Position numbers and translations under genes: made by a program
Notes under the pieces: model-generated
Told to the model about the DNA's origin: nothing
The model's input: only the letters and a program-made list of their open reading frames with translations
Databases searched by the model: none
Shown here: positions 16,600 to 29,345 of the stretch, piece by piece
How the letters are laid out: each line of letters begins with the position of its first letter
Numbering within the stretch: the stretch's first letter is position 1
NCBI RefSeq assembly: GCF_031127835.1
Contig: NZ_JARXHX010000001.1
Location: 682,001 to 746,000 of the forward strand
Direction of reading: 5' to 3'
From: Pelagicoccus sp. SDUM812002
Lineage (GTDB): Bacteria; Verrucomicrobiota; Verrucomicrobiia; Opitutales; Opitutaceae
Length of the DNA stretch: 64,000 nucleotides

Positions 16600-17121
16600 A
16601 TGAAGATTCGTTCAAAACTCACTTTTGCAGCCGCCGCGGCCGTGCTCGCCCTACTGGCGGGCTGCAGCAAAAACGATAAACAGGTCGCCGATCTCGAAGA
16701 ACGCGTTCGTTACCTCGAAACGCAGGAGCCCACCCTGTCCCACGGCTTCCAGGTCGAGGAGATAGCAAAGCTCTACCCATCCGCCCAATCGACTGAGAGC
16801 GGACTCCATTATATCGTAGAAAAGGAGGGCGAAGGAGAAACACCTGAAAAAGGCCAAATGGTCACCGCCCACTACCATGGCACACTCCTCAACGGCGAAG
16901 TTTTCGACAGCTCAGTCAAACGTGGCTCACCTTTCCAATTTCCGGTCGGCCAGGGTCGAGTCATCAAAGGCTGGGACGAAGCCTTCCTAGGCATGAAGAA
17001 AGGCGAAAAGCGCAAACTCATCCTGCCCGCTCAAATCGCCTACGGGCTCCGCGGCAGCCCGCCTGTCATACCGCCGAACTCAATCCTCGTCTTCGATGTC
17101 GAGTTGATCGACTTCAAGTAG
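16600..17121 (+). CDS. FKBP-type peptidyl-prolyl isomerase, lipoprotein
   Basis: Start at ATG 16600 gives a lipoprotein signal (VLALLAGCSKND, Cys at about 22). The in-frame start at 16537 would place a soluble segment in front of it. Residues about 28-45 form a short coiled coil (VADLEERVRYLETQ). Residues about 80-173 are the FKBP domain (GQMVTAHYHGTLLNGEVFDS, PFQFPVGQGRVIKGWDE, AYGLRGSPPVIPPNSILVFD). It catalyses proline isomerisation in secreted proteins at the periplasmic face and probably works as a dimer through the coiled coil. A bidirectional terminator follows. Confidence 0.92.
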   Translation: MKIRSKLTFAAAAAVLALLAGCSKNDKQVADLEERVRYLETQEPTLSHGFQVEEIAKLYPSAQSTESGLHYIVEKEGEGETPEKGQMVTAHYHGTLLNGEVFDSSVKRGSPFQFPVGQGRVIKGWDEAFLGMKKGEKRKLILPAQIAYGLRGSPPVIPPNSILVFDVELIDFK

Positions 17122-17145
17122 GCGATCTTAGTCTTCTATAAATAG

Positions 17146-17175
17146 AAAGGACCGCCGAAGAGGCGGTCCTTTTTT
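17146..17175. terminator. Bidirectional intrinsic terminator
   Basis: AAAGGACCGCC-GAAGA-GGCGGTCCTTT is a perfect 11-bp stem with extra T residues to 17175 on the plus strand. It separates the two convergent FKBP-family genes. Confidence 0.9.
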
Positions 17176-17198
17176 GAAATCGAAATTAGGTGACTCGC

Positions 17199-17810
17199 CT
17201 AATGATTGCAGCCGCAACCTCCATGCCCGTGATCATGGGCGTGTTCGTGTCCACCGCCGCCGCAACAACCGCCTTCTTCAGCCGCCACTTCCTGAGCCGG
17301 CTCCTCGCTGCTGCACCCGCAGCCGCCGCCCCCACCGCCGCCACAGCATCCGCCGGAGCTGTGTACGTGACCGTGAGATAACTCTTCTTCAGTTGCCTCC
17401 CGCTTAGCTACCAAGTCTACCGAAAACACGAGGTCTTCACCAGCTAGTGGGTGGTTGGCATCGAGGGTCACCTGGTCGCCTTCGACCTTGACCACGCGAA
17501 CAATCGGGGAATGGCGATCCTGACCAGCTTGGAAATAGTCGCCCACCTTCACTTGGTCTACCGGCAGTTGAGAAATGTTGATCGTGTCGATCTGGGACTC
17601 GTCGCGGAAGCCGTAGCCCTTTTCCGGACGCACGATCACTTCATCGCTCTTACCTTCGTCCATTTGCAGGAGATTTTCTTCCAGGCCTTCGATGATCTGG
17701 CCCACGCCGGATAGAAACTCGAGAGGACGTCCCTTCGGAGACTGATCCAAGACCTCGCCGGCCTTGTTGCGCAAGGTGTAGTTGAAGCTGATGACTTGTT
17801 GTGTCGACAT
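17199..17810 (-). CDS. slyD: SlyD-like FKBP peptidyl-prolyl isomerase with Cys/Gly/His-rich tail
   Basis: This cytoplasmic prolyl isomerase and chaperone of the SlyD type has the FKBP halves (VISFNYTLRNKAGEVLDQSP, PLEFLSGVGQIIEGLE) around an insert-in-flap domain (DEVIVRPEKGYGFRD). LDANHPLAGEDLVFSVDLV closes the fold. The C-terminal 55 residues are a metal-binding tail of Gly/Cys runs and His clusters (HGHVHSSGGCC, HEHAHDHGHGGCGCNH), as in nickel-handling SlyD. I chose ATG at 17808-17810 by homology. The only purine-rich site (GGGAGG) is one base away, too near for normal use. An upstream ATG at 17846 adds 12 unrelated residues. Confidence 0.9.
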   Translation of the reverse strand: MSTQQVISFNYTLRNKAGEVLDQSPKGRPLEFLSGVGQIIEGLEENLLQMDEGKSDEVIVRPEKGYGFRDESQIDTINISQLPVDQVKVGDYFQAGQDRHSPIVRVVKVEGDQVTLDANHPLAGEDLVFSVDLVAKREATEEELSHGHVHSSGGCCGGGGGGGCGCSSEEPAQEVAAEEGGCCGGGGHEHAHDHGHGGCGCNH

Positions 17811-17913
17811 ACCTCCCACGCAAAGTCCCCGCATCCGCCATGGCAACCCCTAAAAACGCGACGCCGCGCTTGCCCTTTCGCTCGCGTCTGTTGAAGTCTC
17901 TCGCCTTGCACCC

Positions 17914-19554
17914 ATGAAGATCGGACTCGCGCAAATAAACACTACCGTCGGCGACCTCGCCGGAAACCAGAAGCTCATTCTCGACGCCTACCAATCGCTC
18001 GTCTCGCAAGGAGCTGAGCTCGTGGTGTTTCCCGAACTCGCAGTTTGCGGCTACCCGCCTCGAGACCTACTCTTCAAGCGCCGCTTCGTGCCCGACCAGC
18101 TGGAGAGCCTTAACACCATCGCTAACCATATTGGAACCGTTCCTGCGGTCATCGGCTTCGTAGATCAGAACCCCTCAAAATCTGGCCGCGACTTCTTCAA
18201 CGCCGCCGCTTTCTGCCTCGACGGCGAGATCAAGCAAGTCAGCCACAAAAGCCTCCTCCCCACCTACGACGTCTTTGACGAGGATCGCTACTTCGAGCCC
18301 GCAGACCTACCTCTCGTCTTCGAATGGCAGGGCAAGCGCGTCGGCGTAACAATATGCGAAGACATATGGGGAAACACGGACGTGTCTCGCGAACGCTACC
18401 CGCATGCACCCGTCGAGTACTTAAAGGAAAAGAACCTCGACCTGCACCTCAACCTCTCCGCCAGTCCTTGGCATTGGGGGGGAAAAGGTGAACAACGCGA
18501 AGGCCTCGTCTCGGCTGCCTCCAAAGCCTGCGGTTGCCCAACCGTTTATGTCAACGCGGTCGGTGGAAACGACGAGCTCATCTTCGACGGTCGCAGCATG
18601 GTCTCCGACTCCCAAGGCAACATCGTAGCAGGCCTCTCCGCCTTCACATCTGACGAAGCTGTGGTCGACCTAGCAGCGTCCGAGGCGAAGATAGCCGGCT
18701 CCTTCCGCCAAGGGCTCCTCCACAACATCGAGCAAGCGCTCGTCCTCGGTCTGCGCGACTACGTGCACAAGTCAGGTTTCAAGAAAGCGCTTATCGGCCT
18801 TTCGGGTGGCATCGACTCTGCCGTCGTCGCCGCCATCGCCGCTCAAGCCCTCGGCCCGGAAAACGTCACCGGAGTCAGCCTTCCTTCCGCCATTTCGAGC
18901 GACCACTCTAAAAGCGACGCCAAAGACTTGGCAGACAACCTCGGCATCGCCTTCCATACGGTAGCTATTGCCGATATCGTTTCCGCATCCGAGGAAACGC
19001 TCGCCCCGCTAACTGCCGGCTACGGACGAGACGTGACTGAAGAGAACATACAAGCCCGCGCCCGCGGACTGCTCCTCATGGCCCTTTCCAACAAGCTCGG
19101 GGCCTTGCTACTCACCACAGGCAACAAGTCCGAACTCGCAGTCGGCTACTGCACGCTCTACGGCGACATGTGCGGTGGCTTGGCAGTTATCAGCGATTTA
19201 CCCAAAACCAAGGTATTCGAACTTTCACGACACATGAATCGCGACCGGCCCACGATTCCCGTCAACACAATCGAAAAACCTCCTAGCGCTGAGCTTCGTC
19301 CGGACCAAAAAGACGAAGATAGCCTACCACCCTACGACATCCTCGACGGTATTCTCGAAGGCTACGTCGAGAAAGGCATGTCTACCAAAGAGCTGATCGA
19401 GCAAGGCTACGACGAAACTGTAGTGAAAGACATGATACGCAAAGTCGACCTCAACGAATACAAGCGCAAGCAAGCTGCTCCCGGACTCAAACTCACCCCG
19501 CTCGCCTTCGGCGTCGGCCGCCGCATCCCCATCGTTCAGCGCTACGTCTCGTAG
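17914..19554 (+). CDS. nadE: Glutamine-dependent NAD+ synthetase
   Basis: The 546-residue two-domain enzyme makes NAD+ from nicotinate adenine dinucleotide, ATP and glutamine. The N-terminal nitrilase-type glutaminase (1-260) has Glu41 in [15 protein letters not shown], the catalytic-Lys region [14 protein letters not shown] and the Cys in [12 protein letters not shown]. The C-terminal synthetase has the PP-loop [28 protein letters not shown] and [19 protein letters not shown]. Length and order match the family. It is divergent from slyD and followed at 31 bases by hemL, probably co-transcribed. Confidence 0.97.
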   Translation: MKIGLAQINTTVGDLAGNQKLILDAYQSLVSQGAELVVFPELAVCGYPPRDLLFKRRFVPDQLESLNTIANHIGTVPAVIGFVDQNPSKSGRDFFNAAAFCLDGEIKQVSHKSLLPTYDVFDEDRYFEPADLPLVFEWQGKRVGVTICEDIWGNTDVSRERYPHAPVEYLKEKNLDLHLNLSASPWHWGGKGEQREGLVSAASKACGCPTVYVNAVGGNDELIFDGRSMVSDSQGNIVAGLSAFTSDEAVVDLAASEAKIAGSFRQGLLHNIEQALVLGLRDYVHKSGFKKALIGLSGGIDSAVVAAIAAQALGPENVTGVSLPSAISSDHSKSDAKDLADNLGIAFHTVAIADIVSASEETLAPLTAGYGRDVTEENIQARARGLLLMALSNKLGALLLTTGNKSELAVGYCTLYGDMCGGLAVISDLPKTKVFELSRHMNRDRPTIPVNTIEKPPSAELRPDQKDEDSLPPYDILDGILEGYVEKGMSTKELIEQGYDETVVKDMIRKVDLNEYKRKQAAPGLKLTPLAFGVGRRIPIVQRYVS

Positions 19555-19585
19555 CGTATTTCCTACAAACTTTAATAATTCCGTC

Positions 19586-20863
19586 ATGACTGTCTCTTCC
19601 GATCTCTTCACCCGCGCCCAAGAACTCATCCCCGGTGGCGTCAATTCCCCAGTCCGCGCCTTCCGTTCCGTCGGTGGAGCCCCTTTCTTCACTAAGAAGG
19701 CTCACGGAGCTACTCTAACTACAGCTGACAACCAAGAGCTGATCGACTTCGTTTGTACCTGGGGTCCTGCTATTCACGGTCACAACAACCCGATCATCCG
19801 CGAAGCGATTTCCGACGCGCTCTTCAAGGGCACAAGCTTCGGAACACCCAATCCCTACGAAGTCGAGATGGCGGAACTCATCGCCAAGATGGTTCCTTCC
19901 GTTGAGAAAGTACGTATGGTAAATTCGGGTACAGAGGCAACCATGACTGCAATTCGCCTCGCTCGCGGCTACACCAAGCGGGACAAGATCATCAAGTTCG
20001 CAGGGTGTTACCACGGACACGTCGACAGCCTTCTGATAGCCGCCGGTTCCGGAGCTCTCACCCTCGGCAAGCCTGACTCCGCCGGTATTCCAGAAAGCCT
20101 CGCCAAAGAAACCATAGTCCTGCCCTTCAACGACCTCTCCAAAGTCGAAGAAGCCTTCGCCAACTACGGCGAACAAATTGCCGGCATCATTCTTGAACCT
20201 TTTCCTGCCAACGTGGGACTCATTTTCCCGGAGAGCGGCTACCTTCAAGGTCTACGCAACCTGTGTACAAAATATGGCAGCGTGCTCATTTTCGACGAGG
20301 TAATGACCGGATTCCGCGTATCCGCGGGAGGAGTACAGGAGCACGTCGGCATCACGCCTGACCTGACCGCACTCGGCAAAATAATCGGCGGTGGCCTCCC
20401 CGTGGGCGCTCTCGGCGGCAAGGCTGAGATCATGGACTACCTCGCTCCACTCGGCCCTGTCTACCAAGCAGGAACCTTAAGCGGCAATCCGCTCGCCATG
20501 GCAGCAGGCATCTCCTCATTGAAGCTCCTGCTGGAGACCGACGCATATGCCTCACTCGAAAAGATGGGTAAGCAAATCGCCACCGCCATCGCCGATACAG
20601 CGAAGGAGCTGGGCATGCCGGTACAAGTTCCCCAGGTCGGTTCCATGTTCTGCGTCTACTTCAGCGAAAAAACCGTCGCAAACTTGGACGACGCCATAGC
20701 GACCGATACGGAACGCTTCAACAAGTACTTTCATCGTTGCCTCGATAAAGGCGTCTACTTACCACCCTCCAAGTACGAAGCGAACTTCATTTCCACTGCT
20801 CACCAGCAAGGCGCCATCGATCAAGCGACCGATATTCTCACCCAAACCTTACGGGAACTTTAA
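19586..20863 (+). CDS. hemL: Glutamate-1-semialdehyde 2,1-aminomutase
   Basis: This PLP enzyme of the C5 tetrapyrrole pathway converts glutamate-1-semialdehyde to 5-aminolevulinate. Seen in its 425 residues: [18 protein letters not shown] at the start, [41 protein letters not shown], and the Schiff-base Lys in [31 protein letters not shown] follows. Length and motifs are normal. Start ATG 19586 has no Shine-Dalgarno site. Downstream are two hairpins and the oxidoreductase gene. Confidence 0.97.
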   Translation: MTVSSDLFTRAQELIPGGVNSPVRAFRSVGGAPFFTKKAHGATLTTADNQELIDFVCTWGPAIHGHNNPIIREAISDALFKGTSFGTPNPYEVEMAELIAKMVPSVEKVRMVNSGTEATMTAIRLARGYTKRDKIIKFAGCYHGHVDSLLIAAGSGALTLGKPDSAGIPESLAKETIVLPFNDLSKVEEAFANYGEQIAGIILEPFPANVGLIFPESGYLQGLRNLCTKYGSVLIFDEVMTGFRVSAGGVQEHVGITPDLTALGKIIGGGLPVGALGGKAEIMDYLAPLGPVYQAGTLSGNPLAMAAGISSLKLLLETDAYASLEKMGKQIATAIADTAKELGMPVQVPQVGSMFCVYFSEKTVANLDDAIATDTERFNKYFHRCLDKGVYLPPSKYEANFISTAHQQGAIDQATDILTQTLREL

Positions 20864-20950
20864 GCGCTAGAGCAAGGGAGGCCGACAAAACTTAGATTTG
20901 GAGGACCCTTCTTTAGTATGAGGGGTAGGGTCAACTTAACGGGTTGATTC

Positions 20951-21014
20951 GCTAGCGAGTTGGCGCTAGCCATCATTCCTTAGCATGTCTGCTGCGGTAT
21001 AGACTATTACCGCA
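20951..21014 (+). promoter_or_regulatory. Two perfect 7-bp hairpins upstream of the oxidoreductase gene
   Basis: GCTAGCG-6 nt-CGCTAGC (20951-20970) and TGCGGTA-8 nt-TACCGCA (20993-21014) lie 50-115 bases before the start at 21066. Neither has a T tract. They could be operators or leader-RNA structures. Confidence 0.35.
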
Positions 21015-21065
21015 CGCAGGACTAAACGAACCCCAACCCAAAAAACTCTAGTGGATCTCTCTGGA

Positions 21066-22442
21066 ATGAACCGTCGCAGCTTCGTCAAAGGAGCAACTTC
21101 AGCAGCTGGCCTATTCGCCATCCCACACTTCGCCATCGGCAAGACAAAAAAAGCAGGATCTCCCAATGGAAAACTGAACCTCGCGTTCGTCGGAGTAGGC
21201 GGAAAAGGCGCTTCCTCCATCGTTCCTTTACGCGACGAAAACATAGTCGCCCTCTGCGACGTCGATATGGCGAGCGTCGAGCGCACGATTACGAATAAGT
21301 GGACGCCACCAATCTTCGGAGAGGTGCTCGAGGAAGTGAAAGCCAATGGAGCCAAGTGGTATACTGACTACCGCAAGATGTTTGAAGAAATGGCCGACAA
21401 GATCGACGGTGTGGTCATCTCGACGCCAGACCACATGCACTACCCGATCGCTCGCAGTGCTTTGAATCTCGGAATCCACGTTTACTGCGAAAAGCCTCTA
21501 GTCCACACGGTTCAAGAAGCCCGCTGGATCGACGAAGCAGCCCGCAAAACAGGACTCGTCACCCAGATGGGCAACCAAGGCCATTCCAACGCTGGCCAGC
21601 GTCTCGCACGCGAATGGCTGCAGGCCGGCGTGATCGGCGAAGTCAAAGAAATCATCTCTTGGACAAATCGCCCCATCTGGCCGCAGGGTATCTCAGAACC
21701 CGATCACTCCAAGATGATCCCCGTCAAACCCGATACCTTGAATTGGGACGTATGGCAGGGGATCGCGCCGCGTCGCGCCTACGACCCATCAATCTGCCCC
21801 TTTAACTGGCGAGGCATGTGGGACTACGGTTGCGGCGCCGTCGGCGACATGGCCTGCCATATCATGGACGTCGCCTACTGGGGGCTCGACCTCGGGATGC
21901 CCACAGCGATCGAAGCGATCACCACGAGCTTCAACGACTACAGCGCCCCATCTTCTGCCGTGGTCACCTTCGAGTTCCCACAACGAGGCAAGTTCGCTCC
22001 GGTCACTTACAAATGGTTCGAAGGCGGGCTTCTACCGCCAATACCAAAGGGTCTCGATCCTTCTGTGTACGACGACAAAGGCGGAGGAACCATCATCATC
22101 GGTTCGGAGGCGTATCTGTACTCGGACACCTACGGACAAAACGTGCGAATCTATCCGGATTCGAAATTCGAAGAACTAAAGCCCAGCCTCCCACCGCGCA
22201 CCATTCCGCGCGTCAAAGGTTCCCACCAAAAGAATTGGACGGACGGAATTCGCGGCGAATTGACCCCGTGCTCAAACTTCGAATACGCCTCCGGACTTAC
22301 CGAAATGGCGCTGCTCGGAAACGTCGCCATGCGCGCCCAGCGTCGTATCGAGTACGATGCTAAAGCGATGAAGATTACCAACGTTCCGGATGCAAACCAG
22401 TACCTTAAGAAAGAGTATCCGGAAGGTTGGATACTCAGCTAA
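21066..22442 (+). CDS. Tat-exported Gfo/Idh/MocA-family oxidoreductase
   Basis: The 458-residue protein has a twin-arginine signal (MNRRSFVKGATSAAGLFAIP), so it is folded with cofactor before export by the Tat system, whose tatC faces it 130 bases downstream. The mature part is a NAD(P)-binding dehydrogenase: NLAFVGVGGKGASS, VALCDVD, DGVVISTPDHMHYPIARSAL, HVYCEKPLVHTVQEA and TQMGNQGHSN, then the C-terminal domain (DMACHIMDVAYWGLD). Such exported enzymes act on sugars or polyols released from polysaccharides; the substrate is unknown. I prefer ATG 21066 to the GTG at 21051. Confidence 0.92.
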   Translation: MNRRSFVKGATSAAGLFAIPHFAIGKTKKAGSPNGKLNLAFVGVGGKGASSIVPLRDENIVALCDVDMASVERTITNKWTPPIFGEVLEEVKANGAKWYTDYRKMFEEMADKIDGVVISTPDHMHYPIARSALNLGIHVYCEKPLVHTVQEARWIDEAARKTGLVTQMGNQGHSNAGQRLAREWLQAGVIGEVKEIISWTNRPIWPQGISEPDHSKMIPVKPDTLNWDVWQGIAPRRAYDPSICPFNWRGMWDYGCGAVGDMACHIMDVAYWGLDLGMPTAIEAITTSFNDYSAPSSAVVTFEFPQRGKFAPVTYKWFEGGLLPPIPKGLDPSVYDDKGGGTIIIGSEAYLYSDTYGQNVRIYPDSKFEELKPSLPPRTIPRVKGSHQKNWTDGIRGELTPCSNFEYASGLTEMALLGNVAMRAQRRIEYDAKAMKITNVPDANQYLKKEYPEGWILS

Positions 22443-22468
22443 GAATCAAAGATAGCTTTTTCAAAATC

Positions 22469-22511
22469 TAGGCTCACCTTCATGTAATCAGGCAGGTGAG
22501 CCTATTTGTTT
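22469..22511 (+). terminator. Intrinsic terminator
   Basis: TAGGCTCACCT/AGGTGAGCCTA (11 bp, 14-base loop) followed by TTTGTTT, 27 bases after the oxidoreductase stop and facing tatC. Confidence 0.82.
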
Positions 22512-22569
22512 CTCGTACATTAGGAGTGAGCTTGAGGGACATCAGCTTTCGCCAGAGGCCGGGCGGTGC

Positions 22570-23397
22570 CTACCAACCCTCTTCCGCTTCACGCTTCGCT
22601 TTCTTGCGTAGCAAGATCCCCGCTGCCAGCAAAGCCACCTCATAAAGCACCATCATCGGCACGGCCATCATGATCTGGGTCACGGGATCCGGCGGTGTTA
22701 GAATTGCGGACACGATGAAAAAGGATATGATGAAAACGCGCCTGAGCGAGCGCAGCTTCTCCAAGCTAATGACATCGAGGTAGACGAGAACCACCGCGAT
22801 TAAGGGAAACTGGAACGAAACGCCCATCCCGATCACAATCCAAGTGATGAACCCGAAATAACTGTCCGGCGACCAGATGATTTGGAATCCCATCATCTTG
22901 TTGAACGCCATAGTCACGTCGATCGCCTTCGGCAAAAGAAGGAAGAAGGCAAACGAACACCCCATCATGAAAAGCAAAAAAGCGCTGAAGCAGCCCGGTA
23001 AAAGCAACTTTTTCTCCTTCTTCGTCAAAGCGGGTGACAGGAAGCGCCCGATGTAGAAAAGAAACACTGGGGAGGCGACGGTGATTCCCGTCAACAAGCC
23101 AATATGTAACATGGCTGTGAATACGCCGGTCGGGTTGCGAGTGGCCAAGCCATTGAAAACATCCAGCTGGGCCTCGGAATAGTGCATGTCCAACGGATAC
23201 ATCAGCACGTCCTTCACGTGCTGGATGAAGACGATCGTCACCACGAATGCTATGAAGAAAACAGCTAGAGGCTTGATGAGAGTCCAACGCAACTCCTCCA
23301 CGTGGTCGAGGAACCCCATTTTCTTTGGGTCATCCGCCCAGTCGTGGTCTTCCTCTTCTGGTTCTTCTTCTGGATCTTTGGGGACGATATCGCTCAT
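22570..23397 (-). CDS. tatC: Sec-independent (Tat) translocase subunit TatC
   Basis: The 275-residue inner-membrane core receptor of the twin-arginine pathway. After an acidic N-terminus (EEEPEEEDHDWADD) comes the family signature MGFLDHVEELRWTLIKPLAVFF, then six membrane spans and the conserved FITWIVIGMGVSFQFPL and ILTPPDPVTQIMMAVPMM segments. I chose ATG at 23395-23397; a start 84 bases upstream adds a non-homologous Arg-rich stretch. No tatA or tatB is in the window. It stands beside one likely Tat substrate and about 5 kb from another. Confidence 0.96.
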   Translation of the reverse strand: MSDIVPKDPEEEPEEEDHDWADDPKKMGFLDHVEELRWTLIKPLAVFFIAFVVTIVFIQHVKDVLMYPLDMHYSEAQLDVFNGLATRNPTGVFTAMLHIGLLTGITVASPVFLFYIGRFLSPALTKKEKKLLLPGCFSAFLLFMMGCSFAFFLLLPKAIDVTMAFNKMMGFQIIWSPDSYFGFITWIVIGMGVSFQFPLIAVVLVYLDVISLEKLRSLRRVFIISFFIVSAILTPPDPVTQIMMAVPMMVLYEVALLAAGILLRKKAKREAEEGW

Positions 23398-23611
23398 AGC
23401 ATTCGCTTGAAAGCGGACCTTATTGCGCGACTGAAAGGCGTCGGGCAATCGCAAATCGCGCCGACTTGCCGTCCTGCGCAAGGGAGTGCCTCAGCAGCAT
23501 TCCCGTTGACACCCGCAGTAGCATCACTATGAGGAACCCCTTTTCGAAACTGGGAAGAGGCAACTCCGCGTCTTTCACTCAACAACATCGCATAACCCAA
23601 GCTATCGAAGT

Positions 23612-26431
<2,820 letters not shown>

Positions 26432-26461
26432 GTGATCATCGTATCCGATAACTAATTACTC

Positions 26462-26497
26462 AGCCCTGCTTCCGACACTCGGAGGCAGGGCTTTTCT
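26462..26497 (+). terminator. Intrinsic terminator of ppdK
   Basis: AGCCCTGCTTCCG/CGGAGGCAGGGCT forms a 13-bp stem (one T-G pair) with loop ACACT, then TTTTCTTT. Confidence 0.88.
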
Positions 26498-26505
26498 TTA
26501 CCTGG

Positions 26506-26558
26506 AGGAGCGAGCTTGCTCGCGAAATCAACACCCAATCACGAGCAAGCTCGCTCCT
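26506..26558. repeat. REPIN-like inverted pair of REP palindromes
   Basis: Two copies of a palindrome with core GCGAGC-TT-GCTCGC face each other across about 16 bases. The left copy is 26506-26525 and the right copy, inverted, 26542-26558, both preceded by (GT)AGGA. They lie between the ppdK terminator and hflX. A close copy is at 52520-52542 with a similar spacer. Confidence 0.65.
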
Positions 26559-26602
26559 ACCTTCCCCGGGACCTGACACCCGTCACCCGGAACCCAAAAC
26601 GT

Positions 26603-27883
26603 ATGTTTGATCTCGAAGATAACAGAAAAAAAGTCCAGCGTGCCCTACTCGTCGGCATCCAAGACTCCAAGATGTCGAGCGAGGAAGCCGAGCACTTGCT
26701 CGACGAGCTCCAGGAGCTCACCGCCAACCTCGACATCCCGATGGTCGATCGCGTGGTTGTAAAACTGCGCAAACCGCACCCTGCTTTCCTGCTCGGAACC
26801 GGCAAGGTTCAAGAGCTCATCGCTCATGCAAAGGAACTCGAAGCTGACGTAATCATTTTCGATGACGAGCTATCCCCCGCCCAGCAACGAAATTGGGAGG
26901 AGGAATCCAAGATCGCTGTTATCGACCGACAGGAGATCATCATCGATATTTTTTCCGAGAGAGCCCACACTAAAGAGGCAGCGCTCCAAGTCGCACTCGC
27001 CCGCATGGAGTACTCGCTCCCACGACTCCGTCGCGCTTGGACTCACTTGTCTCGTCAACGAGGCGGCGGCACCGGTGCTCGCGGCCAAGGCGAAACCCAG
27101 CTCGAGGCCGACTCCCGCATGGTTCGCGACCGCATCGCTCTCACCAAAAAGGAGCTCAAGGAAGTCATCCAGCACCGTCACGTGCAACGTGCTAAGCGTT
27201 TGCGCAAGCCTGTCCCCACGGTAGCCATCGTTGGCTACACCAACGCCGGAAAGTCGTCTTTGCTCAACACTCTGACCGACTCCGACGTGCTGGCCGAGGA
27301 CAAACTTTTCGCCACTCTCGATCCCACCACTCGACGTCTTGAGCTAGACAACAGCCAGCATGTGCTCGTCACCGATACAGTGGGTTTTGTTCGCCGCCTT
27401 CCCCACCGACTCGTAGAGGCATTCAAGGCAACTCTCGAAGAAGCGGTCGTAGCCGATTTACTGATACACGTGGTCGACGTCACCAATCCTGACGCCGAAA
27501 AGCACTTCGAAACCACGATGGAAGTGCTTAAGGAAATTGAAGCCGACAAGAATCCGATGCTCGTTGTCTTTAACAAGATCGACGCCCTCGAAAACCAGAG
27601 CGACAAAGAACGTTTCCTGTTCACCCACAAAGACGCGCTCTACCTCAGCGCCAGCACTGGCGAAGGCATTCCCGAGCTCAAGGCGACCATAGCTCACCAC
27701 CTGAACGCCAAGTACAAGTCCACCCTACTCGTCATTCCTCACGAACGCTACGATGTTATTTCGAAACTGCACAGCAGTGGCGGTATCCGTGAACAGAAAA
27801 CAGAAGACGACGGGGTTCATATCGAAGGCATCTTCCCACCCTCCCTGTCAGGCTTGATAGAGCCATTCGTTTTGAAGCCTTAA
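26603..27883 (+). CDS. hflX: GTPase HflX
   Basis: A ribosome-associated GTPase that splits stalled or heat-damaged 70S ribosomes. The N-terminal domain has VVKLRKPHPAFLLGTGKVQE, FDDELSPAQQRNWEE and DIFSERAHTKEAALQVALA. A glycine-rich linker (RQRGGGTGARGQGETQLE) follows, then the G domain with GYTNAGKSSLLNTLT (P-loop), DTVGFVRRLPHRLVEAF and NKID. I chose ATG 26603 (MFDLEDNRKK, 426 aa). The frame is open upstream to 26516, but that part runs through the REP-like repeat. No Shine-Dalgarno site is present. Confidence 0.95.
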   Translation: MFDLEDNRKKVQRALLVGIQDSKMSSEEAEHLLDELQELTANLDIPMVDRVVVKLRKPHPAFLLGTGKVQELIAHAKELEADVIIFDDELSPAQQRNWEEESKIAVIDRQEIIIDIFSERAHTKEAALQVALARMEYSLPRLRRAWTHLSRQRGGGTGARGQGETQLEADSRMVRDRIALTKKELKEVIQHRHVQRAKRLRKPVPTVAIVGYTNAGKSSLLNTLTDSDVLAEDKLFATLDPTTRRLELDNSQHVLVTDTVGFVRRLPHRLVEAFKATLEEAVVADLLIHVVDVTNPDAEKHFETTMEVLKEIEADKNPMLVVFNKIDALENQSDKERFLFTHKDALYLSASTGEGIPELKATIAHHLNAKYKSTLLVIPHERYDVISKLHSSGGIREQKTEDDGVHIEGIFPPSLSGLIEPFVLKP

Positions 27884-27949
27884 CATTTGTCATTAAAACG
27901 TAGCTTAACAAAAATCGACTCCCCGCTAGTCGCAGCATAGACACCCCCC

Positions 27950-29335
27950 ATGCCATCTCAAAGATCACGTAGAGAATTCATCAAAGACACTGCTCTCGCA
28001 GTTGGATTCGTAGGACTCCAAGCCTACATGACCGGTTGCACAAAGCCGACCAGCGTGGGATACGGTCCCTTACTGGAAGATCCCAACAATTTGATGAGAC
28101 TGCCAAAAGGATTCACCTACTCTAGCTTTTCCAAAACAGGTGAGCTCATGGACGACGGGCTATTCGTCCCAGGAGCGCATGACGGCATGGCAGCCTTCCC
28201 TCTCGACTCCGACCGCGTCATTCTGGTCCGAAATCACGAGATGGGCCCCGGAAATCCAGAGAATGGCCCCTTCAAAGGGGATCCTGAACTGATCAAACAG
28301 TACCACGATAAACACTACGATGCAGCGAGCGACACCGGTAACTGCAGTGGCGGCACCTCAACTCTTATTTTCAACACCAAAACACAGTCACTCGAGCAAC
28401 ACTCCCTCAGCCTACTAGGCAGTATGCGGAATTGCTCGGGCGGTCCTACGCCTTGGGGCAGTTGGATCACCTGCGAGGAAACAAACATTCGCACAGGGGG
28501 GGACTTCGAAAAGGATCATGGTTATTGTTTCGAAGTGCCGGCAAGCGACCAAATGGGACTCGCCCTTCCAGTGCCGATAAAAGGCATGGGGCGCTTCAAC
28601 CACGAAGCAGTGGCGGTCGACCCGAAATCTGGTATCGTATACCTCACCGAGGATCGCTGGGATGGTCTCATCTACCGCTACATTCCCAACGAACGAGGTC
28701 GGCTCGTCAACGGAGGTAAACTGCAAGCGCTGGCCATCGTCGGAGAAAGCTCACGTGACACCCGCAATTGGCCTGAGGAAAACCAGCCAGAATTCCCTGC
28801 CAACACTCCTGTATCCACAACTTGGATCGACATGGAGGATGTGGAGGCACCAGAAGACGACTTGCGCTACCGCGGTTTCGTAACTGGAGCTGCTCGATTT
28901 GCCCGTGGTGAAGGGATGCATTACGGGAACGGTTCCATCTACTTTGCATGCACCAACGGCGGCCCGCAAAAGTTCGGCCAAATCTTCCGATACACGCCCA
29001 GCCCGTTGGAAGGCTCAGAAGGCGAGTCAAAGACACCAGGTCAACTGGAGCTCTTCGTCGAGTCTCACGACAGCCAACTCATGCAGGCTTGCGACAACCT
29101 CACCGTGGCGCCTTGGGGAGACGTGGTAATAGTGGAAGACGACAACGAATCCAGCGCCATCGTTGGCATAACCCCCGAGGGACAGCTTTACCACATAGGC
29201 CATGTTGCGATTGCGAGCGAACTCGCTGGAGCCTGTTTCTCTCCGGACGGCAGCACCCTGTTCGTAAACGTTCAAAGACTCCCGGGACAAACCCTTGCGA
29301 TCACCGGTCCCTGGAACAAGAAAGTCTCATCTTGA
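27950..29335 (+). CDS. PhoX-like (DUF839) protein with twin-arginine signal
   Basis: The 461-residue protein begins with a Tat signal (RSRREFIKDTALAVGFVG) and a possible lipobox (YMTGC, Cys at about 28). The body matches the PhoX/DUF839 family of calcium-iron alkaline phosphatase-like propellers: VPGAHDGMAAFPLDSDRVIL, RNHEMGPG, NCSGGPTPWGSWITCEE, GRFNHEAVAVDPKSGIVYLT, ACTNGGPQKFGQIFRY and ACDNLTVAPWGDVVIVED. The known role of PhoX is releasing phosphate from organic esters outside the cytoplasm. Not all family members are proven phosphatases. The small downstream membrane-protein gene is 10 bases away and probably co-transcribed. Confidence 0.88.
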   Translation: MPSQRSRREFIKDTALAVGFVGLQAYMTGCTKPTSVGYGPLLEDPNNLMRLPKGFTYSSFSKTGELMDDGLFVPGAHDGMAAFPLDSDRVILVRNHEMGPGNPENGPFKGDPELIKQYHDKHYDAASDTGNCSGGTSTLIFNTKTQSLEQHSLSLLGSMRNCSGGPTPWGSWITCEETNIRTGGDFEKDHGYCFEVPASDQMGLALPVPIKGMGRFNHEAVAVDPKSGIVYLTEDRWDGLIYRYIPNERGRLVNGGKLQALAIVGESSRDTRNWPEENQPEFPANTPVSTTWIDMEDVEAPEDDLRYRGFVTGAARFARGEGMHYGNGSIYFACTNGGPQKFGQIFRYTPSPLEGSEGESKTPGQLELFVESHDSQLMQACDNLTVAPWGDVVIVEDDNESSAIVGITPEGQLYHIGHVAIASELAGACFSPDGSTLFVNVQRLPGQTLAITGPWNKKVSS

Positions 29336-29345
29336 TCCTTAACCT

